In this document: positions 48,449 through 58,270 of the stretch, one piece after another
Layout of the letters: each line of letters begins with the position of its first letter
Numbering within the stretch: position 1 is the stretch's first letter
NCBI RefSeq assembly: GCF_902459685.1
Contig: NZ_CABPSF010000001.1
Span: forward strand, 744,001-808,000
Reading direction: 5' to 3'
Source of the DNA: Pandoraea iniqua
Lineage (GTDB): Bacteria > Pseudomonadota > Gammaproteobacteria > Burkholderiales > Burkholderiaceae
DNA: 64,000 bases
Program-made: the position numbers and the translations under genes
The notes under the pieces: model-generated
Seen by the model: only the letters and a program-made list of their open reading frames with translations
Database searches by the model: none
Told to the model about the DNA's origin: nothing

Positions 48449-48928
48449 TCATGACGCGAGAAAATCGCGCAGCACGTGAAGGTGCGTCTGCGCGTCGCCG
48501 TCTTCGAGTTTGTGCGCTGCGGTGAGCAGCGTCACGCGCCCTTGGGTCAACCGCGTGCGCAGTTCGGCAAGCATCGCGTTGTGATCGGCGTCGAGCGTGT
48601 TGAGCTCATCGAGAAAGCGCGTACGGAAATCGCTGAACTGCTCGGGATGCGCGTGAAACCACTTGCGCAGGTCTGCACTCGGCGTGACGTCCTTCGCCCA
48701 GAAGTCGATCTTGGCTTTCTCTTTGGAGAGCCCGCGCGGCCACAGACGGTCGGCCAGCACGCGTTGCCCGTCGTCGGGCGACGCCGCGTCGTAGACACGT
48801 TTGAAATGGAGGTCGGTGTGTGGATCGCCAGACTTGACGGTACGGCGGGGCGCGTGTGCCGCAGCGACTTTCGGTGCGGCTTTCGGGGCGACTTCCGGAG
48901 CGGCTTTCGTAACTTTCGGTGACGGCAT
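48449..48928 (-). CDS. DUF488 family protein
   Basis: 159 residues from ATG 48928. The C-terminal 115 residues match DUF488 (RVYDAASPDDGQRVLADRLWPRGLSKEKA, then FWAKDVTPSADLRKWFHAHPEQF). An Ala/Pro/Lys-rich extension of about 38 residues (VAPKAAPKVAA-type repeats) precedes it. The family function is unknown; a small cytoplasmic protein is likely. A longer frame begins upstream but the ATG with MPSPKV is preferred. Confidence 0.85.
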   Translation of the reverse strand: MPSPKVTKAAPEVAPKAAPKVAAAHAPRRTVKSGDPHTDLHFKRVYDAASPDDGQRVLADRLWPRGLSKEKAKIDFWAKDVTPSADLRKWFHAHPEQFSDFRTRFLDELNTLDADHNAMLAELRTRLTQGRVTLLTAAHKLEDGDAQTHLHVLRDFLAS

Positions 48929-49059
48929 GGGGGACAGCCTCCGCGAGGGACACGCGTACGAGCGCAATAGCCGCCAGCTTACCGGAGGATGTCGGACGAG
49001 GCGAGCAGCGCGACCGTCCTGCGTCGCACCGCTCGCCCGTTCCCCCGTCCCCCCGTCGG

Positions 49060-52000
49060 TCAGAAACGCCAGTTGAGATTGCCGAACACCGCGTTGTCGG
49101 TAACCTGACTGCCGAACTGCCCGGTGTAGCTCACGCCCAGCGTGACGGCTTGCCCGACGAAGGCGTCGATGCCTGCTTCCACAATGGCCGCATCCCGGGC
49201 AATCGGCACGCCGCCAACCGTGAAGCCCGCCGCGCTATCGACGAAGGCGAGTTGCGCGTCCGGCGTGTCCGCGCCAAACGCGTGCCGCCATCCTGCCGAC
49301 AGTCTCACGCGTCCCAACGCTGCCGTGCCGGTGCTGGTGCCGAAGGGCAAGTCACCCCGCACCCCCAACGTCGAGAACGTGACGCCGCGCGTCTGTTCAT
49401 CGGCATGAAGGTCGGCGGCGCTGCCCGATTCGTTGAAAGCATCGGTACGCACCCACGCATGCGCCATCGCCGCAAAGGGCTCGATGCCGACGCGGCCGAT
49501 ATCGAATCGCCACGCAGCTTCGCCGAAGACCTGCCACGTCGCGGCGTCATAGCTGGCACGCGCGGTCTGTGCAATGGGGCCGACGGCGATGGCCCGCTGC
49601 GAACTGATCTGCTGCAACGCGTACGAGCCGCCGAGCATGGCGCCAAGGTGCCCGAAACGCCGGCTGACATACGCGCCCATCTGCGCGTCGTTACTGTTCC
49701 CCGATGCCGTGGGGCCTGTGTTGAACGTGTCGTGCCCCAGCCCGCCGAGTACCCCCGCGCGCCATGTCTCGGCAATGGGCGTATCGACACCGACCAACAC
49801 GCCCATGCCGCGACGATGCAACGTCGATGCCCCGGCACCACCGCTGGCCACCGAGGCGGCGCGCAGTTGCCCGTCGCTGCCGTAGAACGATGCCCACGCT
49901 TGGGTCGCCCGGCGTTGACCCCGGCAATCGACGTTGTTCCGAGGCGTCGTCAACTCGCTTGTGCCGACACGGCTGCCGGTGCCGCAATCGTCGGCGAACA
50001 GCAGGCTGTCGCGCAGGCGTTGCGATGCGGCGTCACGGGTCACCTGACTCTGACTGAGCAGCATCGTCGCAATGGACGCGTGCAGACTCCCGTCAAGGCT
50101 TGCAAACGCGGCGGGCGCGGTATCTGCCGTCAGTCCCAATGCCGCCTGATACAGCGGGCTGCCGGTGCCGAGTGCCGACACTGCCAACGCGACCGCCTTT
50201 TGATTCGGCGTGATGCCACCCGCGGAAAGCGGCGTGCCGTTCGGTGTGAACGAGAGCAATACCGTGTTCGGCGTGTAGCTCACTTGCGGCGAGAGGTAGA
50301 GCAGGTTGGTCGAGGTCGATGCGAACTGTCCGCTCACGCCATTGGCCGCCGAGACGATCACGGCACCCGATGCGTCGGCAGGCTGCGTGCCCGGGGCAGC
50401 GTTCACGACAAGATTACTGCCGCCGACGGACGCGCTACCCGTCGCATTCACCTGACTGGGCGGTGTGCCGGGGGCCACGTTCACCTGAAGCGTCGAGCCC
50501 GGCTGAAGCGTCAAATTGCCACCGACGCCGAGGGAGGTTCCCGGCGAACTCACGACGATCTGGCTGCCGCTCGCGCCAGTCAGCGCCCCGGTCTGCGCGC
50601 CCGTGCCGCTGCCGCCCGCCGAGGTGGGCGCGGGTGTCGTCAGCGTGCCACCGGCCTGCACGGTCACAGGCGAGTGACCGAGGTTGCCGATGCCGAGCGT
50701 GCCGCCGGCTACAGTCGTTGGGCCGGTGAGCGGGTTGTTGCCGCTGAGCGTGAGCGTTCCCCCGCCCGTTTTGGTGAGACCGCCGCTCCCTGACACGCTG
50801 CCGCCGAAGTTGCCCGACGACACGGTGACGGACCCGCCGTCGATCGTGAGCGCACCCTGCGCCGTGCCGGTCAGCGAGGGCAACGTAACGTCGACGCCTT
50901 GCGTGGTGACCGTGCCTTGTGTGAGCGTCAGCCCACCGGTGCCGAGGCCCGTTGGGGAAGTAACGGCGACGGTGCCGCCCTTCACCGTGGTGCCCCCGCT
51001 GTAGGTGTTGTTGCCGCCGAGCGTCACGGTGGCGTTGCCTTGTTTGGTGATGCCCCCATTGCCCTGAATCACGCCATCGAACGTGCTGTTGGCCGCGCCT
51101 CCGAGCGTGAGCGATTGCGCACCGAGCGATACCGTCGATCCGGCGGCACCGCCGAGACCGGCAATCGTGACCGTTGCCGGCGCGCTGGCTTGACTGACGT
51201 CGAGCGTCGTACCGCTCGCCAGCGTGACGTTGTTGCTGCCGGAGAGCGCACCGCCCGCGCCGAGCGCAAGGGTGCCGTTAGTAATGTCGATGTCGCCAGA
51301 GAACGTGTTTTGTCCTGCGAGCGTCTGCGTGCCCGCGCCGGCTTTCACGATGTCGCCCGTGCCGTTGATGGCACTCGTGAGTGTCTGGTGACTGCCGTCG
51401 CCAAACGTCAGCGTGCTGCCGCCCAGATTCACGTTGCCGCCACTGCCGGATAACGTGGCAATCGTTTGGTCGCCCGCAGCGCTGATATCGAACGCGGCTT
51501 GACTGCCCGCCACCACCACGTTCGCACCCGCTGCGAGCTTGCCGGTGGCACCCAGCGCAAGTGTGCCGTCGTCGATGGTGGTCGTGCCGGTGAACTGCTG
51601 CTGACCGGTCAGGGTCTGCGTGCCGCTGCCTTGCTTGACGATGCCACCTGTGCCCGAGATCGTGCCGCTCACGGTGTGGCTGGAGGCATCGCCGAAGGTC
51701 AGCGTGTTGTTGCCGAGGGTGACGTTCGTTCCGGCTTGCGCGGTGAGCGCGCCGACCGTGCGGCCGCCGTTCGCCCCTGAAATGTCGAGCGTGGTGCCTG
51801 CGTTCTGGAGCGTCACGGCGCCTGTGGCGGCCAACGTGCCCGCACCCGCGAGCGAAAGGGTGCCGTTCTGCACGACCGTGCCACCGGTGAAGGTGCTGGT
51901 GCCGGTCATGGTCTCGACACCTGTCCCCATCTTCACGAGGCTGCCGGTGCCCGCGACGCTGCCACTGAACGTTTCGTCGGCGCCGCTGCTGCCGACTTCG

Positions 52001-55000
52001 AGCACATTGCCGCCCATGTTGATCGCGCCGCCACCCGTGAGCGCACCGAACGTCTGCGTGCCGTTACCGGCCGACAGGTCGAAGGTAGCGCCCGTCTGCA
52101 CATCGACAACACCGCCCGCATCGAGGCTGGCACCAGCGCCCAACGCGAGAGTGCCCGCACTGACGTTGGTTGCGCCGCCGTAGGTGTTCTGCCCATTGAG
52201 CGTGAGCGTGGCGCCGCCATTCTTGGTGATGCCGCCCGCGCCGTTAATGGCGCCGTTGAGTGTGAGATCGTGCGTGCCGAGCACGTTGAGATTGCCGTCG
52301 AGCGTGATCTGGTTGCCGAGCGTGGTGGCTTGCGTGGCATCGAGCGATGTTGCATCGGCAAAGGTGACGGTGCCGGTGCCCAACGCGGTATTGCTGCCGA
52401 CGAGGATGCCGCCCGCTTGCACATCCGTACCGCCACTGAAGTCGCTGTTACCGGAAAGCGTTTGCACGCCGTTGCTGCCTTTCACGAGTTGTCCGCCAAC
52501 GCCGTGAATGTCGGAGGCTAGTGTGTCGGCACCGGAGGTGCTGAAGCGCAATGTCGCGTCGCCAAGCTCAATGATGCTACCGGCCACGCCGGCAATTGTG
52601 CCGGCGTTATGCGTCGTGCCGGTGGCGACATCGAGGACGCTGGTTGTGCCGTTGAGACTGACGGCGGTGGAACCGAGCTGCGTTGCGCCACGTAACGCGA
52701 GCGTGCCCGCGTCGATTTGCACCACGCCCGACAGCACCATACCGCCCGAGAGCGTTTGCGTACCGCTGCCTTGTTTGACGATGCCTCCCGAGCCACTCAG
52801 CGTTCCACCGAACGTGCCGTTGTTGCCACTGTCGAGCGTTATCGCGGTTGCGCCGACGCGAAGGGCACTGCCCGATCCCCCGTTGAGTGCGCCGATCGTA
52901 GGTGCTGTGGCGGCGCTGACATCGAGCGATGTGCCGGCATTGAGCGTGACATCGGTCATGTTCAGCAGCGAGCCGCCTGCGCCGAGCACCACCGCCCCGT
53001 CGGCGACCGTGAGCATGCCGGCCAGCAGATTCTCACCCGTGAGCGTTTGCGTGCCTGTGCCTTGTTTGACGACGTTTCCGTACCCCTGAATTGCTGCGGC
53101 CAGCGTGTCGTCGTTCGCGTCGCCGAACGTCAACGTGTTGTGACTGAGTGCCACGACGCCGCTCGTACCGGACAGGCTACCGATGGTCTGGTCGCCCGCA
53201 TCGCTCAGATCAAGCGACGCGTTCACACCATCGACCACAACATGTGCCCCTGCCGCAAGACTCCCCGTACGTCCGATGAAGAGCGCCCCGTCGGTAACGG
53301 TCGTGGTACCGGTGTACAACTGCACGCCGTCAAGTCTTGCGGATCCCGCGCCTTGTTTGACGATGCCCCCCGCGCCTGAGATTACGCCGTCGAAGTTCTG
53401 CCCGGTGGCGTCACCAAACGTCAGCGTATTCGCGCCCAAATCGATCTGCGAGTCGGCGATGCCAGATAGCGCGCCGATGCTGCGCGGTCCATTCGCACCG
53501 GAAATATCGAACGTCGCGCCGGTGCCGCTTAGCGAAAGCGCGCCGCTCGACGCCAACGCGCCAGCGCCGCTTAGCGCGAGCGTCCCCGCTTGCACAGTCG
53601 TGCCGCCGCTGTACGTGTTCTGTCCCGTGAGCGTTTGCGTGCCCACGCCGACTTTGACGAGTGACCCCGTCCCGGCGATGTTGCCGCCGAACGTGTCGTT
53701 TTCGGCATCGCCGAGTCTCGTCACGACGCCGCCGAGATTGACGGTGCCCGTGCCGTCGAGGGCACCGATCGTTTGCGTACCGTTGCCTGCGGAAAGATCG
53801 AGCGTCGCACCGCTCGCAACGTTGATCGAGCCTGCCGCATTCAACGATGCTCCCGCACCCAGCGCGAGTGTCCCGGCGTTGATGGTGGTGGGGCCGGTAT
53901 AGGTGTTGGAGCCGCCTAGCGTGAGCGTCGCGTTGCCCGATTTGGTGAGCCCGCCGAGCCCCGCGAGCACGCCGTTCAGCGTCACATCGTTGCTCCCGAG
54001 GACGGTCAGCGTGCCGGTCAGATTGACGTTGTTGCCGAGCGTCACCGCTTGCGTACTGTCGAGCGTTGCATTGCTGGCGATGGTCAGCGCACCTGTGCCG
54101 AGCGCGAGATTGTTGCCGGCGATCAACCCGCCCGCATTGACCGTCGTGCCACCGGTGAAGTCACTTGCCCCGGTCAGCGTCTGCACCCCCGGCCCGGCCT
54201 TCACAATCGCGCCGGTGCCGTGAAAGACACCGTCGAATGTCTCGTCGAGCGCATTGCCGAACGTGAGTGTCTGTGTGCCCAAGGCGATGGCGCTACTCCC
54301 CACACCTGTGAGCGCGTCGACGGTGGTCGGCCCCGCTGCACCGATATCGAACACGGTATTCGCGCCCGACAGTGTGAGTGCGTTAGCGGCTTGTAGCGAG
54401 CCGCCGGTACCGATCGCCAGCGTGCCGCCCGCGATATCGACACCGCCGGTAAACGTCTGCGCAGCCGTGAGCGTTTGCGTGCCCGTGCCTTGCTTGACGA
54501 TGCCGCCGGTACCGTTAAATGCCGCGCCCAGCGTCTGGTCGGTCGCATCGCCGAACGTCAGCGTGTTGGCACCGAGCGCAACCGAACCCCCACTGCCGGA
54601 GAGTGCGCCGACGGTGCGATTGCCTGCCGCGCTGATGTCGAACGTTGCGGTGTCGCTGCCCAGCGCGACGGCCCCCTGTGAGGCGAGCGCGCCGCCAGCG
54701 CCCAAGGCCAGCGTACCGTCGTTGATCGTCGTCCCGCCCGTCCACGTGCCTGCGCCGTCGATGACGAGTTGTGCACTGCCGGTCTTTTGCAGCGCCCCGA
54801 CACCCGAGACGTTGCCGGTCAGTGTCAGGTCCTGACTGCCGAGTACCGCCGACGTGCCATTCAGGGTGATGTTGTTCGCGAGTGTCGTCGCTTGTGTGGT
54901 GTCGAGCGTCGTCTGATCGGCCATCGTCAACGCGCCGCTGCCAAGCGCAGTCGCGTTGCCCAGTGCCAGCCCACCGGCGCTCACCGTCACGCCACCGGCG

Positions 55001-57819
55001 AAATCACTCGCTCCCGTCAACGTCTGCACGCCTGCGCCCTGCTTGATGAGCGCGCCCGTGCCGTGAATGCTGCCGGTGAACGTCTGCCCGGTGTTGTCAC
55101 CGAAGGTCAGCGTGTTCGCGCCGAGTCGCACCTGCGCCGCGCCCCCGCTCAGCGAGCCGATGGTTTGCGCACCGGCACCGCCGATGTCGAGTGACGTGGT
55201 GTTGTCGCCAAGGCTGACCGCACTCTGCGACGACAGGCCGCCACCGGCACCGATCACGAGTGCGCCGCCGCCGACGACGACCCCGCCGGTAAACGTCTGC
55301 TGTCCGGTGAGCGTCTGCGTCCCGGTGCCGAATTTGACGATGCCGCCGCCATTCCCGTGGATCGCACCGCCGAAGGTCTGATCCGTGGCGTCGCCAAACG
55401 ACAGCGTGTTATCGCCCAGATTGACAGCGCTGCCGGTGGCCCCGGACAACGCGCCGATGGTCTGATTCTCACCATTGGCGATATCGAACGCGGCGCCGCC
55501 GGCGATGTTCACCGCATTGCCCGATAACGTGCCAGTCCCGCCGACGGTCAACGTGCCCGCGTCGATGGTGATGGCCCCGCTGAACGTATTCGGACCGGAA
55601 AGCGTCTGCGTCCCCGTGCCTTGTTTGACGATGCCGCCGCTGCCGGTGATGCTGCCGTCGAAGCTTTCGTTGCTCCCGTCGCCGAACGTCAGTGTCGCCG
55701 CGCCAAGCGAGACGGTGGAATCGGCCACGCCCGAGAGCGCACCGATGGTCTGCGCGCCCGCCTGACTGATGTCGAACGCCGTTCCCGAGCCGAGCAGCGA
55801 CACCGCGCCGGTGCTGGCCAGTGAGCCACCTGCCCCGAGGGCGATACCGCCGGCGTTGATGGTCGTGCCGCCGGTGTAGGTGTTGGCGCCCGAGAGCGTT
55901 TGCGTGTCGCCGTTCGCCTTGATGATGCCGCCTGTACCGTTGATCGCCCCCGCGTAGGTGCCGTTGAAACTGTTGCCGAGCGTGAGGTTGTTCGCGCCTA
56001 GCAGGATCCGCGTGTTGGCGACGCCGGATAGCCCGGCAATCGTGCGATCGCCGTCCGCCCCCGAAATGTCGAATGTCGTGCCCGGTCCGGATAGCGCGAG
56101 CGGCGTCCCCGCTACCTGAAGTGTGCCCGCCCCGGACAAGATCAACGAGCCGGCAAAGATGCTCATGGATCCGCTGAAGGTGTTGATCCCTGTGAGTGTG
56201 ACCGGCTGCGGCCCAAACTTGGCGACGTTGCCGCTTCCCGTGATCTGCCCGGTGAGGGTGAGCGGTGCGCTACCGCCAAACGTGAGCAGTGTGCTGCCAC
56301 CGCCGACTGAAATTTGATTGGCGAGCGTTAGCGGGGCACTGGCATCGAGGACCGCGCTTGAGCCGGACGCGTGCACGACCCCGCTACCGAATGCGGCACC
56401 GCTGCCGGCAATTAACCTGCCGCTGCTCAGCGACGTCCCCCCGGTATACGTGTTGGCGCCCAATAGCGTGAGACTGCCGGTCCCCGTGAGCGACACGCCG
56501 CCCGCGCCACTCAGCACACCGCTCACAACGAGTGGGTTGCTGCCGGAGACAGTGAGACCGTTCGCGCCGAGCGTGACGGGCAGCGTCAGGGTGAGGCCCG
56601 CGTTCGCCGCTTGCATGCCGCCGCCGTTGACCACCAGCGAACCGGTGCCGAAGCTGCCCGGGTCGTTGAAAATGGCGAGCCCGCCGTTCAGCGTAGTGGC
56701 CGTGACGGCAAGCGGCCCGTTCAAGGTCCACGTGCCGCCGTTGACGGTGGCCTGCGAGAAATTCACGTAACTCGCGCCGTTGAGCGTGCCGTTGCCGATC
56801 GTCGTGTTGTTGTTTGCCGAGTTGCTCAGCATCAGCGTGTTGTTGCCGCCTGCACCGCCGTCGACCGTACCGGTGGCGGCAAAGCCGAGATTGAACCCAG
56901 TCACGGGAAGTGCCGCGAGCCCGATGCTTCCGCCGTCGTTCAACGTCGATCCGGTGACCGCGGTAAACGTATTCGCACCACCGGCACCGAGCGAGACGCT
57001 GCCGCTGATCGTGCCGTCGTTGGTGAACGTATTACCCCCGCCGGGCACACCGTTGGCCTGAAAGGCGATGCGGCCGAGCACCGTCCCCGTGTTGGTGAAA
57101 TTGACGGCACCGCCTCCATACGCAGCGACGACCGGTGCACTGCCGGTGCCCGTGAGCGATACGCCGAGAATCGGCGACGCACCGAGCGTGCCGCTGTTGT
57201 TGATGACCGTGTTGCCACCGGCAGCGTTCTGCACCGTGAGCGCTAGTCCGGTCAGTCCGGGCAGATTGACCCCGAGTAAGCCGACGGTGCCGCGCATGAT
57301 CGCGTTGTTCGTCACGGTCTGGGTGCTGCCGCCGACATTACCGTTACCGATGACCGTCCCGCTGGCGAGCAGGCTGAGGCTGCCGAGTACCGAGGGATCG
57401 ATCGTGCCGCCGTTGATGAGCGTGACGTTGTTGCCCGTGAGTGTCATCGCCGTGCCGCCGATGCCGAGCAGCACGCCGACACCGGCCCCGCTGTTCACGT
57501 TCACTTGGAGATTGTTGGTGGCATTCGAAAACGACGGTGCCAGCGGGTTGGCGGCGCCGCTGCACGTGACGACGCTGCCGGCGACCGTGCAGGTGGCCCA
57601 CGCAGGGGCGGCGACGGCCGCACTCACCAACGCGACGCAGGCAAGACACAGCCGGGTGAGCGCCGACGCCGGCGCACCGGGGGCTGCCGCGCTACGTCGG
57701 CCGGCCGCTCGGGTACGCGATGCCGGTGCCGCCCCGGTGCGTTGGCAGGCCGTCTCCGGTGCGGGGACGACATCGACGCGGCAATGCCGCCAGACCAAAC
57801 GATAGAGGTGCTTGTTCAT
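49060..57819 (-). CDS. Giant autotransporter with PATR repeats and C-terminal beta-barrel
   Basis: 2919 residues from ATG 57819. The start MNKHLYRLVWRHCRVDV is an extended signal peptide region, with cleavage expected after AAPAWA near residue 75. A Gly/Asn-rich head runs to about residue 460, followed by about twenty units ending in (I/V)VKxGxGTQTLxG, the passenger-associated transport repeat. A Pro/Gly-rich tail leads to a 12-strand autotransporter barrel over the last 280 residues (WASFYGSDGQLRA ...), ending NWRF with the terminal Phe. Two Cys flank the barrel start. It is a type Va surface protein, probably an adhesin. No protease motif was recognised. Confidence 0.93.
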   Translation of the reverse strand: MNKHLYRLVWRHCRVDVVPAPETACQRTGAAPASRTRAAGRRSAAAPGAPASALTRLCLACVALVSAAVAAPAWATCTVAGSVVTCSGAANPLAPSFSNATNNLQVNVNSGAGVGVLLGIGGTAMTLTGNNVTLINGGTIDPSVLGSLSLLASGTVIGNGNVGGSTQTVTNNAIMRGTVGLLGVNLPGLTGLALTVQNAAGGNTVINNSGTLGASPILGVSLTGTGSAPVVAAYGGGAVNFTNTGTVLGRIAFQANGVPGGGNTFTNDGTISGSVSLGAGGANTFTAVTGSTLNDGGSIGLAALPVTGFNLGFAATGTVDGGAGGNNTLMLSNSANNNTTIGNGTLNGASYVNFSQATVNGGTWTLNGPLAVTATTLNGGLAIFNDPGSFGTGSLVVNGGGMQAANAGLTLTLPVTLGANGLTVSGSNPLVVSGVLSGAGGVSLTGTGSLTLLGANTYTGGTSLSSGRLIAGSGAAFGSGVVHASGSSAVLDASAPLTLANQISVGGGSTLLTFGGSAPLTLTGQITGSGNVAKFGPQPVTLTGINTFSGSMSIFAGSLILSGAGTLQVAGTPLALSGPGTTFDISGADGDRTIAGLSGVANTRILLGANNLTLGNSFNGTYAGAINGTGGIIKANGDTQTLSGANTYTGGTTINAGGIALGAGGSLASTGAVSLLGSGTAFDISQAGAQTIGALSGVADSTVSLGAATLTFGDGSNESFDGSITGSGGIVKQGTGTQTLSGPNTFSGAITIDAGTLTVGGTGTLSGNAVNIAGGAAFDIANGENQTIGALSGATGSAVNLGDNTLSFGDATDQTFGGAIHGNGGGIVKFGTGTQTLTGQQTFTGGVVVGGGALVIGAGGGLSSQSAVSLGDNTTSLDIGGAGAQTIGSLSGGAAQVRLGANTLTFGDNTGQTFTGSIHGTGALIKQGAGVQTLTGASDFAGGVTVSAGGLALGNATALGSGALTMADQTTLDTTQATTLANNITLNGTSAVLGSQDLTLTGNVSGVGALQKTGSAQLVIDGAGTWTGGTTINDGTLALGAGGALASQGAVALGSDTATFDISAAGNRTVGALSGSGGSVALGANTLTFGDATDQTLGAAFNGTGGIVKQGTGTQTLTAAQTFTGGVDIAGGTLAIGTGGSLQAANALTLSGANTVFDIGAAGPTTVDALTGVGSSAIALGTQTLTFGNALDETFDGVFHGTGAIVKAGPGVQTLTGASDFTGGTTVNAGGLIAGNNLALGTGALTIASNATLDSTQAVTLGNNVNLTGTLTVLGSNDVTLNGVLAGLGGLTKSGNATLTLGGSNTYTGPTTINAGTLALGAGASLNAAGSINVASGATLDLSAGNGTQTIGALDGTGTVNLGGVVTRLGDAENDTFGGNIAGTGSLVKVGVGTQTLTGQNTYSGGTTVQAGTLALSGAGALASSGALSLSGTGATFDISGANGPRSIGALSGIADSQIDLGANTLTFGDATGQNFDGVISGAGGIVKQGAGSARLDGVQLYTGTTTVTDGALFIGRTGSLAAGAHVVVDGVNASLDLSDAGDQTIGSLSGTSGVVALSHNTLTFGDANDDTLAAAIQGYGNVVKQGTGTQTLTGENLLAGMLTVADGAVVLGAGGSLLNMTDVTLNAGTSLDVSAATAPTIGALNGGSGSALRVGATAITLDSGNNGTFGGTLSGSGGIVKQGSGTQTLSGGMVLSGVVQIDAGTLALRGATQLGSTAVSLNGTTSVLDVATGTTHNAGTIAGVAGSIIELGDATLRFSTSGADTLASDIHGVGGQLVKGSNGVQTLSGNSDFSGGTDVQAGGILVGSNTALGTGTVTFADATSLDATQATTLGNQITLDGNLNVLGTHDLTLNGAINGAGGITKNGGATLTLNGQNTYGGATNVSAGTLALGAGASLDAGGVVDVQTGATFDLSAGNGTQTFGALTGGGAINMGGNVLEVGSSGADETFSGSVAGTGSLVKMGTGVETMTGTSTFTGGTVVQNGTLSLAGAGTLAATGAVTLQNAGTTLDISGANGGRTVGALTAQAGTNVTLGNNTLTFGDASSHTVSGTISGTGGIVKQGSGTQTLTGQQQFTGTTTIDDGTLALGATGKLAAGANVVVAGSQAAFDISAAGDQTIATLSGSGGNVNLGGSTLTFGDGSHQTLTSAINGTGDIVKAGAGTQTLAGQNTFSGDIDITNGTLALGAGGALSGSNNVTLASGTTLDVSQASAPATVTIAGLGGAAGSTVSLGAQSLTLGGAANSTFDGVIQGNGGITKQGNATVTLGGNNTYSGGTTVKGGTVAVTSPTGLGTGGLTLTQGTVTTQGVDVTLPSLTGTAQGALTIDGGSVTVSSGNFGGSVSGSGGLTKTGGGTLTLSGNNPLTGPTTVAGGTLGIGNLGHSPVTVQAGGTLTTPAPTSAGGSGTGAQTGALTGASGSQIVVSSPGTSLGVGGNLTLQPGSTLQVNVAPGTPPSQVNATGSASVGGSNLVVNAAPGTQPADASGAVIVSAANGVSGQFASTSTNLLYLSPQVSYTPNTVLLSFTPNGTPLSAGGITPNQKAVALAVSALGTGSPLYQAALGLTADTAPAAFASLDGSLHASIATMLLSQSQVTRDAASQRLRDSLLFADDCGTGSRVGTSELTTPRNNVDCRGQRRATQAWASFYGSDGQLRAASVASGGAGASTLHRRGMGVLVGVDTPIAETWRAGVLGGLGHDTFNTGPTASGNSNDAQMGAYVSRRFGHLGAMLGGSYALQQISSQRAIAVGPIAQTARASYDAATWQVFGEAAWRFDIGRVGIEPFAAMAHAWVRTDAFNESGSAADLHADEQTRGVTFSTLGVRGDLPFGTSTGTAALGRVRLSAGWRHAFGADTPDAQLAFVDSAAGFTVGGVPIARDAAIVEAGIDAFVGQAVTLGVSYTGQFGSQVTDNAVFGNLNWRF
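51010..52454 (-). repeat. Autotransporter internal duplication, copy C
   Basis: This passenger segment aligns by eye along its length with the segment at about 52740-54173: both run from (S)DFxGGTxVxAGG through a GASLxAGGxxxVxxGA unit to an SLDVSxAxAP unit. Limits are approximate. Confidence 0.7.
52740..54173 (-). repeat. Autotransporter internal duplication, copy B
   Basis: The partner of the 51010-52454 segment, displaced by about 1.7 kb. The first 240 bases (53936-54173) occur a third time at 54778-55016, giving three copies of a 77-residue unit with the core LGxGxxTxAxxxxLDxTQAxTL. Confidence 0.7.
54778..55016 (-). repeat. Autotransporter 77-residue unit, copy A
   Basis: Third copy of the unit also present at 53936-54173 and 52212-52454. 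All three carry the LDxTQAxTLxN segment and end in a KxG turn. The unit is distinct from the standard PATR unit. Confidence 0.75.
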
Positions 57820-58270
57820 CGCGTTCCGATTCCAAAAGGCGTGCGGTGTGGGGACGGGCGGTATGCGCGCGGAAAGCCGGAAAGCGCGACACCCATGGCA
57901 GGCGACATTCGGGGGGAGCCACGACGGCGATGCGCGCCTGAGAGAAGGCGCAAACACCGGCCGGTCGAAGCCTTAATGCGCGGTTTGTGTGCGGGGCATT
58001 CTAGGAAGCGGCAGGGGATAGCGCGCGGCTGTGATGACGTGACAAGTCGCGGCACGGCAGGGCGGCGGTGCCGGGAAACGCTGACGAATCAATACGGTGC
58101 GGCGAAGGAGACGACGCCGTTCGGGCGTCGGAGGCGGGGGCTAGATTCGGAGGATTCCCGCTGTGCGAGGCACATGCGTAGGCCTGCAGATTGGACTGAC
58201 GAACGCCGCACGCGGGGTGGCGGCGCTCGTCGGTGTCACGCGTGAAGCGTAGGTGATGTGAGCCGGGTCG
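57820..58270. other. 451-base interval between phnW and the autotransporter gene
   Basis: No gene is supported; the plus-strand frame here is a shadow. It should hold the autotransporter promoter and leader. I see only a short stem GACGCC/GGGCGTC near 58107-58130 and no convincing -35/-10 pair. No Pho box was found. Confidence 0.7.

Noticed and set aside
48919-50793. 624-codon plus-strand frame opposite the autotransporter barrel
   Set aside because: Arg/Ala-rich shadow frame without motifs; the barrel on the other strand is unmistakable.
50600-56800. Repeated blocks resembling a repeat array or CRISPR
   Set aside because: The repeats are in-frame protein repeats (PATR) of irregular sequence and spacing, with no conserved short repeat or spacers.
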